Positions 6,702-11,840 of a stretch of 11,840 bases of DNA are shown piece by piece; the first letter of the stretch is position 1; each line of letters starts with the position of its first letter. The translations under genes were made by a program, and so were the position numbers. The stretch is from CAZUSO01 sp964622775 (GTDB lineage Bacteria > Bacteroidota > Bacteroidia > Chitinophagales > Chitinophagaceae), in NCBI GenBank assembly GCA_964622775.1, contig CAZUSO010000078.1, positions 1-11,840 on the forward strand, given 5' to 3'. The notes beneath the pieces were generated by a model. That model worked only from the letters and a program-made list of their open reading frames with translations. It ran no database searches and was not told the DNA's origin.

Positions 6702-7934
6702 CTATTTGAATTGCTCCAGGATGCTTTTGACTGCGTCTTTATGCATGGTCGCTGTCATCATTTTGAGCTTGATATAATCTTCATGCACAAACCAATAACC
6801 GGGGGCATTACGGTTGTTGAAGCCGCCGGAACCGGAATCTTTTATCAAAAACCAGGTTCCGTTGCTGCGTTCAGCATAACCGATCAGGTGCATGGCATGA
6901 TCGTCCGTAGTGGCGCCGTTCAAAAAACGCAATAGCCGTGCGTCCTCATTAATATAGGCGGAAGGAATGTCATAGGAAGGAATCATCATGATCCCCGACC
7001 GGGAATCCCTGCCGCTTTCGCTGACATCGCCGCCAATGGAAATACTATAGCCATTCCGGATGGCGCTTTTGATGGCATCCATAAATACATCCAGCGGAAC
7101 ATTGTAATAATTGGTGGAATGCCACCAGTTATCCGCCACTTTATATTCCGCCTTTTCCCAGTAAGGTTCACTTTTCAGAGACATCAGCGTAACATAATCA
7201 TCCGGCTGAAGTTTGAGCACATCTTTTACGTATTCCTGCGGCGTATAATTGTGGCCATCTTCCGTAATCCGGGGCGGAGGGGGTCCCATATAATGATCCA
7301 TAATAGACCGGATAGTGGCCAGCACGGTAGCCTCATTCCAGGCATTTTGCGCTTTTATGCTGCCCAGATACGATTTCATTTCACGCACCATCCTGCTGTG
7401 ATCCTGAAAAGGCTGTCCGCTCATCATGCCGCTGTAATCCGCTGCGGTAACTGAGCCGTAACGAGCCATCATTTCCTGAACGGAATTGGTTTCCGAGCCT
7501 TCATCAAACACAGAATTACCACGCGTTTTTATATATTCACGTGCCTTCTCCACATATTGCCAGTAAACCGTAAACTGCCGGGATAACTGCACTTTTTTAT
7601 GTTGCCGGCGATAAACCTCCGCTTCATAAAAAGATGTCGTGCTGTAGGCCCAGCAGGTTCCCGTGATACCCTGCGAGCCTGGCTGTTCCGCTTCTACTGT
7701 TTTAAATTCACTAAGGGAAGTAGGGACATCTATTCCTTCAAAACGCATTTGCAAGGTCTTGTGTTCCGTTCGTGCCTGGCCTTCCTGCCGGAAGGAGTCC
7801 ACTTCCTTCTTTAGGGTTTCCCAAAATTCGTTTTTTGCCGGGGGTAAATAATCGGCTTTATCCTGCCGGATTTGAGCGGTAAGACCTGAGCCTAACAGCG
7901 TAGTCGCCAGGAAAGGAAGGAAGAAATGCTTCAT
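6702..7934 (-). CDS. Secreted papain-fold cysteine peptidase (C1, bleomycin-hydrolase-like)
   Basis: This 410-residue peptidase of family C1 has an N-terminal signal peptide (MKHFFLPFLATTLLGSGLTAQ, cleavage near 20), so it is exported to the periplasm or beyond. The catalytic block QGITGTCWAY gives oxyanion Q88 and nucleophile C94. The catalytic histidine is H346 in DDHAMHLIGY. The third position, normally Asn in KNSWG, reads D366 in WFLIKDSGSGG, so this member carries Asp instead. There is no propeptide resembling papain, which fits the bleomycin hydrolase (C1B) branch. The ATG at 7934 is chosen because it begins the signal peptide; the frame opens further upstream only with a TTG at 7970. 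It is transcribed alone, divergent from the DUF4834 gene. Substrate unknown; aminopeptidase activity is an inference from the family. Confidence 0.88.
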   Translation of the reverse strand: MKHFFLPFLATTLLGSGLTAQIRQDKADYLPPAKNEFWETLKKEVDSFRQEGQARTEHKTLQMRFEGIDVPTSLSEFKTVEAEQPGSQGITGTCWAYSTTSFYEAEVYRRQHKKVQLSRQFTVYWQYVEKAREYIKTRGNSVFDEGSETNSVQEMMARYGSVTAADYSGMMSGQPFQDHSRMVREMKSYLGSIKAQNAWNEATVLATIRSIMDHYMGPPPPRITEDGHNYTPQEYVKDVLKLQPDDYVTLMSLKSEPYWEKAEYKVADNWWHSTNYYNVPLDVFMDAIKSAIRNGYSISIGGDVSESGRDSRSGIMMIPSYDIPSAYINEDARLLRFLNGATTDDHAMHLIGYAERSNGTWFLIKDSGSGGFNNRNAPGYWFVHEDYIKLKMMTATMHKDAVKSILEQFK

Positions 7935-8147
7935 TAAAATGGGGATTTTCGTGATAATTTTTAACGCCAATATTCACTCACCGCACATATTGAAAATGTC
8001 TTTGCCGGAAATGCTGTCAGACGGTAACGAAATTATGGATGACAAAACGATGGCATTGCGAAAATACAAAATGATGATAAAACTACCATTCAAAATTCAC
8101 CTTCTTAAATTGCTGTGAAAGCGGAGTATGGTTGGCTGCGGATATTG

Positions 8148-8155
8148 TATATTTG
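8148..8155 (+). promoter_or_regulatory. Predicted -7 box of the DUF4834 gene, near-leaderless
   Basis: TATATTTG matches TAnnTTTG and ends 7 nt before the ATG at 8163. Transcription would begin at or within a few bases of the start codon, implying a leaderless or nearly leaderless mRNA. No clear -33 TTTG is present. The 228-bp divergent region (7935-8162) holds no other element I can support, and I find no convincing promoter for the peptidase. Confidence 0.5.
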
Positions 8156-8162
8156 TACCACT

Positions 8163-8384
8163 ATGTTCATAAAGTTTTTAATACTGCTGATGCTGGGTGC
8201 AATTATTTACCGGATACTCACCCGCTTTGTATTCCCGATTCTGAATATGTCCCGCATGGCACACCAGAAAATAGACGCCATCAAAAAACAGATGGATAAC
8301 ATGCAACAAAAGCCGCCTGTACAAGAAAAAAAGTCGAAATCGTATATTGAAGGAGAGTATATTGATTATGAAGAAATCAAATGA
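8163..8384 (+). CDS. DUF4834 small membrane protein
   Basis: This 73-residue protein has one N-terminal membrane segment (about residues 2-24, FIKFLILLMLGAIIYRILTRF), a short amphipathic or helical stretch with many lysines and glutamines (about 30-58), and an acidic tail, KSYIEGEYIDYEEIK. The single membrane helix followed by the EGEYIDYEEIK ending is the pattern of the Bacteroidota-specific DUF4834 family, for which I know no function. I start it at ATG 8163 rather than the in-frame GTG at 8115, because the -7 box lies between the two and the hydrophobic segment begins directly at 8163. It is followed within 25 bp by a strong terminator, so it is monocistronic. Confidence 0.8.
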   Translation: MFIKFLILLMLGAIIYRILTRFVFPILNMSRMAHQKIDAIKKQMDNMQQKPPVQEKKSKSYIEGEYIDYEEIK

Positions 8385-8405
8385 TATTCCGGAAAATAGT
8401 TCAAT

Positions 8406-8445
8406 AATAAAGGCAGCCTGATGAAAAAGACTGCCTTTATTTTTT
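8406..8445 (+). terminator. Rho-independent terminator after DUF4834
   Basis: AATAAAGGCAG (8406-8416) pairs perfectly with CTGCCTTTATT (8431-8441) around a 14-nt loop, and the stem runs into a T tract ending at 8445. This is a classical intrinsic terminator for the DUF4834 transcript. Confidence 0.85.
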
Positions 8446-8526
8446 ACAGCATTTAGTGCATTTTCTGAATATGTATGGCAGGCATACCAGCTCCATACCT
8501 GATATACGAAAGAATTGCCAGTTGCG

Positions 8527-8700
8527 TATATTTGTCTTGTTAGTGAAAGCACCAGGGGCGGAAAGCCTGGGACATCGAAACATTGTATATATTAATTATA
8601 TGTTAAAACACAAGACATCGATAGTCTGTCTTGTCAGGCCGAAATTTCCTGCGAAACGGAAAATGTGATTTTCAAAGCCTTCGGAGGATACCTTTCGGAG
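8527..8700 (+). ncRNA. Candidate structured small RNA in a gene-free interval
   Basis: Between the DUF4834 terminator and the permease stop (8446-8715, 270 bp) there is no credible protein gene. A perfect -7 box, TATATTTG, lies at 8527-8534, without a clear -33 box. Downstream are a stem CCAGG/CCTGG (8552-8556 with 8566-8570), an 8-bp stem ACAAGACA/TGTCTTGT (8610-8617 with 8627-8634), and a small TTTCC/GGAAA stem near 8646-8662. TGTCTTGT also occurs at 8533-8540 and could pair with the same ACAAGACA arm, and GACATCGA is repeated at 8571 and 8614. I match it to no known RNA family and see no clear terminator. It could equally be the 3' untranslated region of the permease transcript on the other strand. 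Confidence 0.22.
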
Positions 8701-8715
8701 TCTTATATTTATTAC

Positions 8716-9504
8716 CTACCAGTCGCTCCTGCTCAGTTGCCGCCTGGAGATGAAATAATACAGCAAAATATACACGCAGCTTGCAATAACATACGCATAA
8801 TCGGAAGGCGGTGCGGATTGTGGATTCATCATGCCTTGCGTCATTTTCATAAGCGGGAATGGAAGTAATTCGTCGCTGCATTGCAGCGGTAGAAAATTGC
8901 CAATGTACATCCCTTTAAATTGCCAGTTGAGGTAGGCGGCTGCAATACTTTCTACCATCAGCACGTAAATCATAAACAGGCCAATCACCAGGCCGCTACG
9001 CTTTAAGAGAAAGGAGAGCATCATGGCAAAGCCGTAATAATTGAGGCAAAGCAGGAAAAAGTAAAACAGCTTTTCCATATTCCGGGTCATCAGGTCAAAA
9101 CCTCCGCTGTAGCCTGCACCGAAAATCAGACACCAGATACCTGTATAAATTGTAGTGAAAACGGCGAGCAGCACCGTCAGCAGCACTTTGGCATGAAAGA
9201 AATCAAGCCGAGACCAGCCGTCAATTACATTCTGCCGATGTGTACGATAACGGTATTCATTCGTGATAAGAATGACGATTACAAAGGCGATAAAGACCAC
9301 GAAAAAGCTGGCTACAAATCCGAAAAACTCCCAAACAGTAGGAAAGCCGTAAGATATATTTATTCCTCCCGGTCCCATTTGCATCACGCCATTGGCCAGC
9401 AGGTAATTGAAGAGCGGCATAAAAACGGCAAACAGGCCGGTAAGCACCCAAAAGGTACGGTAGTTTTTTATCTTAAGCCATGCTATCTTTAATAATGGAA
9501 GCAT
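8716..9504 (-). CDS. ABC-2 type transporter permease
   Basis: This 262-residue integral membrane protein has about six hydrophobic segments (roughly 17-37, 58-80, 106-130, 145-166, 171-192, 236-252), the usual ABC-2 exporter permease topology. The cytoplasmic loop after segment 2 reads NEYRYRTHRQNVIDGWSR (82-99), a coupling region typical of Bacteroidota permeases that pair with BcrA/CcmA-like ATPases. The gene lies 36 bp downstream of the ATPase gene on the same strand and they should form one exporter, two copies of each per complex. The substrate is unknown: relatives are linked to lipid, antibiotic or bacteriocin export or are uncharacterised. The ATG at 9504 is the natural start. Confidence 0.9.
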   Translation of the reverse strand: MLPLLKIAWLKIKNYRTFWVLTGLFAVFMPLFNYLLANGVMQMGPGGINISYGFPTVWEFFGFVASFFVVFIAFVIVILITNEYRYRTHRQNVIDGWSRLDFFHAKVLLTVLLAVFTTIYTGIWCLIFGAGYSGGFDLMTRNMEKLFYFFLLCLNYYGFAMMLSFLLKRSGLVIGLFMIYVLMVESIAAAYLNWQFKGMYIGNFLPLQCSDELLPFPLMKMTQGMMNPQSAPPSDYAYVIASCVYILLYYFISRRQLSRSDW

Positions 9505-9540
9505 AATATCAGTTTTTCAGCTGTGATTTTCAAAAAGGAT

Positions 9541-10431
9541 TCAGGAACGGGTCAGCTCCATAAATTTGGATTCCAGGCTCTTCCGGCGCAGGCTCAGGTG
9601 GTGCAGTACGATACCATGTTCAAAACAATAGCGGTTGACCGACTCAGGCGTTACGCCCGGTTGTAGCACAATGCGCAGCGTGTTATCGGAACCGGAACAT
9701 TCCCGCGTGAGATTCGACGATTTCAATATACTTTCAAGCTTTTCGGGGTCATTGGCCTCCAGCTCCAGTATATCTTCATTTTGAAACACTTCCCGCACAT
9801 TACCCGACAACAGGAGATCGCCTTTTTTGAGGATAGCCACATCGGTACAAACCTTTTCCACTTCATCCAGCAAATGACTGGCCATTACTATGGTAATACC
9901 TTCTCCGCTCAGCGATTTGATCAGCTCACGGATTTCCGCAATACCTTCCGGATCGAGACCATTAGTGGGCTCATCCAGCAATAATACGCGGGGATGTCCC
10001 AACAGGGCATTGGCAATAGCCAGCCGCTGTTTCATGCCTAAGGAATAGGTGCTGAATTTGGAATGCTTGCGCGGCAGGAGTTTTACGATGTCTAGTACAC
10101 GGTCAATGTCCGTTGCATCTTTTCCTTTTATGGACGCATTGATGTAAAGGTTTTTTTCTGCACTGAGGTAGTGATAAAAATTAGGTGTTTCCAGCAGGGT
10201 GCCGATTTGCTGACGTGCAGCTTCCTGTTGCATACCGCCGAACCAGGAATAACTGCCGGAGTTCGCTTTTAATATGTCGAGCAGGACAGCCAGTAAGGTA
10301 GTTTTTCCACTGCCGTTCGGACCTAAGATGCCAAATACACTGCCTTCGGGAACCTGAAAAGATACGTTTTTCAGCGCCTGTACCGGCCCGTAAGATTTGA
10401 AGATATTTTGAATAGAAAGAATTTCAGCCAT
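9541..10431 (-). CDS. ABC transporter ATP-binding protein (exporter type)
   Basis: This 296-residue nucleotide-binding subunit powers the permease encoded directly downstream. Counting from the Met at 10431, it shows Walker A GPNGSGKT (37-44), the Q-loop region near TLLETPNF (78-85), signature YSLGMKQR (129-136), Walker B VLLLDE (149-154) with the catalytic Glu, and the switch histidine H186 in ASHLLDE. All are intact, so it should be an active ATPase. After about residue 215 a C-terminal extension of roughly 80 residues (LELEANDPEKLESIL onward) is typical of CcmA/DrrA/BcrA-type exporters. An ATG two codons upstream, at 10437, is an equally possible start. It is separated from the upstream lipoprotein gene by a dispersed repeat and is not the importer partner of that protein. 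Confidence 0.92.
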   Translation of the reverse strand: MAEILSIQNIFKSYGPVQALKNVSFQVPEGSVFGILGPNGSGKTTLLAVLLDILKANSGSYSWFGGMQQEAARQQIGTLLETPNFYHYLSAEKNLYINASIKGKDATDIDRVLDIVKLLPRKHSKFSTYSLGMKQRLAIANALLGHPRVLLLDEPTNGLDPEGIAEIRELIKSLSGEGITIVMASHLLDEVEKVCTDVAILKKGDLLLSGNVREVFQNEDILELEANDPEKLESILKSSNLTRECSGSDNTLRIVLQPGVTPESVNRYCFEHGIVLHHLSLRRKSLESKFMELTRS

Positions 10432-10461
10432 AGGCATGGATTAGAATATCGGAATGGGAGT

Positions 10462-10493
10462 TAAAGTTAAGGACAATGAGTGGAATAAACAAG
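10462..10493 (-). promoter_or_regulatory. Weak candidate promoter of the ABC exporter
   Basis: On the minus strand CTTG (10493-10490), a 20-bp spacer and TAACTTTA (10469-10462) approximate the TTTG-N19-TAnnTTTG pattern with one mismatch in each box. It lies 25 nt before the start codon, between the dispersed repeat and the gene, so the exporter need not depend on read-through across the repeat. Confidence 0.3.
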
Positions 10494-10526
10494 AAGAGGC
10501 GTATTCCTTGTGCGGCCTCATTAGAC

Positions 10527-10680
10527 TAAGGAAATTCCGGGTTACGCTTAATCCGGTTCGGAATTTTCGCATAGAGAAATCTCCGATTGCGTTTGGAATA
10601 GCATCTTCTTTCCTGTCGTCACCTCATAACCCGCCAGGAGAGATTGCTCCATTCCACAAAGTTCCCGCCGTAATTTTATT
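10527..10680 (+). repeat. Dispersed repeat, middle degenerate copy
   Basis: This interval aligns in direct orientation with the left copy. Positions 10527-10584 match 128-185 with scattered differences, sharing words such as TTTTCGCAT and AATCTCC. The second arm, GGAGAGATTGCTCC (10637-10650), corresponds to 209-222, and CCGTAATTTTATT (10668-10680) corresponds to the CCGTAAATTTTACT region near 251-263. The spacer between the arms is longer than in the left copy (about 52 against 21 bp). The end of the element overlaps the TAA stop of the substrate-binding lipoprotein gene. It is more diverged than the other two copies and so probably older. Confidence 0.7.
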
Positions 10681-11665
10681 GCTTCACCTCTACAAATCCC
10701 GGTGGAATTGTAATGCCGAATTGCCGGGCAGCATCTCCGTTATACACCTTATTGCGCAGCTTCACCATTTCCCAGCTTAGCCCCTGTGTAGATTTGCTTT
10801 TCAAAAATTGTGCGGCCTGTTCGCCTGCCTGGTAGCCCCAGTGATAGATATCAGCGCCAAAAGCGGCTACTGCCCCTCGTGCCACCAACCCCGCCTCACT
10901 GGTAAATATCGGAACCTTTGCATCATTGCAGGATTTCAGGATGGTTTCAAAAGATGCAAATACGGTATTGTCCGGGTTAGCAAAAAAGGCGTCAATATTG
11001 CGTGAAAGCAGGCTCTGTGTAACGAGTTGCGTTTCGGAAGAATTATTCACCGGGAGCGAAATTAAGTCCACATGCAGTGATTGTGCCAGGGATTTTATTC
11101 TATTGAGCGCATCTACGGATTGCGGCTCGCTCTGGTTAAAGATCATTCCGATTTTCAGCCTGCCGATTTTCGGATGAATGATTGCAGGAATTAAGCTAAA
11201 GGAGGTATCAATATAATCCAGGTTATCGGCTATGCCGAAAAGATTTGAAGGCGCATGACCTGCATCATCCGTCATCTTCATCAGATCCGGTGTTGGCGAC
11301 ACCATCATAAATACCGGAATGTCCTTCGTGTTTTGCAAAGCTGTTATGGTGGACAAAGAAGGACAGGAGGCGATGGCATCTACTTTTTCCTGAATGAAAT
11401 AGCGCACGATTTGGGAAAGTGTGGGGATATTGCCCTGCGCATTTTTATAGATAATCCTTAGCGTATGCTCTTTTTCACTAAAACCGTTCTTTATTAGCGC
11501 ATCCACAAAACCCTGTCGCGCCTGCGCAATAGTCTGATCCTCGAAAGCATCTACAAAACCGATAACCGGCGCTGCATGATCACTGTTTTTATCATCATTA
11601 CAGGAACAAAAGAGCATAAATGCCAGCAGCGGACATAATGCTATGAAGAAACGAAGTCTATGCAC
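10676..11665 (-). CDS. TrpX-like ABC substrate-binding lipoprotein
   Basis: This 329-residue protein has an N-terminal lipoprotein signal ending at SC (C22 after FCS), followed by NDD. Acidic residues just after the cysteine resemble the Bacteroidota signal for surface export of lipoproteins. The mature part (about 33-325) is a two-lobed periplasmic-binding fold of the ABC_sub_bind/TrpX family, with GFVDAFEDQTIAQARQGFVD (36-55), KNAQGN, SPTPD, IGMIFNQSEPQS and FANPDNTVFASF at family positions. Relatives bind aromatic amino acids or related small molecules; the ligand here is unknown. No matching permease and ATPase are in the window, as the downstream ABC pair is an exporter. The start is GTG at 11665: a stop lies five codons upstream and the signal peptide needs this start. 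It is flanked by two oppositely oriented dispersed repeats, one overlapping its stop codon. Confidence 0.87.
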   Translation of the reverse strand: MHRLRFFIALCPLLAFMLFCSCNDDKNSDHAAPVIGFVDAFEDQTIAQARQGFVDALIKNGFSEKEHTLRIIYKNAQGNIPTLSQIVRYFIQEKVDAIASCPSLSTITALQNTKDIPVFMMVSPTPDLMKMTDDAGHAPSNLFGIADNLDYIDTSFSLIPAIIHPKIGRLKIGMIFNQSEPQSVDALNRIKSLAQSLHVDLISLPVNNSSETQLVTQSLLSRNIDAFFANPDNTVFASFETILKSCNDAKVPIFTSEAGLVARGAVAAFGADIYHWGYQAGEQAAQFLKSKSTQGLSWEMVKLRNKVYNGDAARQFGITIPPGFVEVKQ

Positions 11666-11713
11666 AGGGAGAAATTTTCAGTAAAAATAACAAATAATAT
11701 CAAAAACCTGAAT

Positions 11714-11840
11714 GGGATGCATCCCAAATTGTCGCAGCGGAGCAATCTCCCGAATGTATAAGGTATCGTCATTCCGGGGGAAGCATATAAGCGGTCGTCA
11801 TTCCGACCGGAGTAAAATTTACGGAACGCAGCGCAGTAAA
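11714..11840 (-). repeat. Dispersed repeat, right copy (cut by window end)
   Basis: This is the left repeat in reverse orientation. It begins with a perfect 12-bp palindrome GGGATGCATCCC (11714-11725) and shares the GGAGCAAT and CCGAATGTA words. It ends in 35 bases (11806-11840) identical to the reverse complement of 234-268. Relative to the left copy it carries 29 extra bases, so that TCGTCATTCCG appears twice (11766-11776 and 11795-11805). The hairpin arms expected next lie beyond the window. It occupies most of the region upstream of the lipoprotein gene, where I could not assign a promoter with confidence. Confidence 0.85.

Noticed and set aside
8545..8572. GGCGGAAAGCC stem considered as the signal recognition particle RNA core
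   Set aside because: The conserved asymmetric-loop sequence GGAAGCAGCC expected in domain IV is absent, and the flanking long helix cannot be drawn.
8456..8868. Two plus-strand open frames (8456-8668 and 8665-8868)
   Set aside because: The first spans the stem-rich interval and looks non-coding. The second lies mostly antisense to the permease gene. Neither shows a domain, signal peptide or good start.
10454..10780. Plus-strand open frame of 108 codons
   Set aside because: It runs through the middle dispersed repeat and into the antisense of the lipoprotein gene, and the translation resembles nothing coherent.
8716..11665. Lipoprotein, ATPase and permease considered as one ABC importer
   Set aside because: The permease and ATPase are of the ABC-2 exporter type, the substrate-binding protein belongs to the TrpX family with a different permease class, and a repeat of about 150 bp separates them.
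1..11840. Search for tRNA, rRNA, transposase, phage or defence genes
   Set aside because: No tRNA-like cloverleaf, rRNA segment, DDE or serine/tyrosine recombinase motif, or nuclease-helicase module is visible on either strand.

Overview
The window looks like a chromosomal segment from a Bacteroidota bacterium, probably class Chitinophagia (Chitinophagaceae-like). The evidence is: -7 boxes of the Bacteroidota form TAnnTTTG in front of several genes; no convincing Shine-Dalgarno sequences; a DUF4834-type small membrane protein ending in EGEYIDYEEIK; an ABC-2 permease with the NEYRYRTHRQN loop; a short-chain-dehydrogenase-type threonine dehydrogenase; and a lipoprotein whose cysteine is followed by acidic residues. 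This placement comes from motifs, not from a database match.

Layout, left to right. Positions 1-579 hold no gene, but carry a hairpin-rich dispersed repeat (about 97-330) and minor hairpins. On the minus strand, a PaaI-type thioesterase gene (1791-1333) and a family 2 glycosyltransferase gene (1320-580) form a two-gene operon. It diverges from oxyR (1852-2808) across 60 bp that hold both promoters and a dyad. oxyR runs tail to tail, with no gap, into a minus-strand operon read as carA (5397-4273), an SDR-type L-threonine 3-dehydrogenase (4235-3291) and a guanine-deaminase-like gene (3285-2809). A 285-bp divergent intergenic region with a very good promoter leads to an XRE regulator (5683-6048) and a gamma-carbonic anhydrase (6081-6593). 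A secreted bleomycin-hydrolase-like cysteine peptidase (7934-6702) converges on these, with hairpins between. A short DUF4834 protein (8163-8384) and a clear intrinsic terminator follow.

Positions 8446-8715 have no credible gene, but hold a -7 box and several stems that could be a small RNA. Then, on the minus strand, come an ABC exporter ATPase and its permease (10431-9541, 9504-8716) and an orphan TrpX-like ABC substrate-binding lipoprotein (11665-10676). The last gene is bracketed by two copies of the dispersed repeat in opposite orientation. The right-hand copy runs off the window end.

Most of the window is ordinary housekeeping and stress physiology: peroxide sensing, pyrimidine and arginine precursor synthesis, purine salvage, CO2 hydration, envelope glycosylation and an exporter. 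I see no phage, transposase, CRISPR array or recognisable defence system. The least explained elements are the three-copy repeat family, including its overlap with the stop codon of the lipoprotein gene, and the possible structured RNA near 8527-8700.
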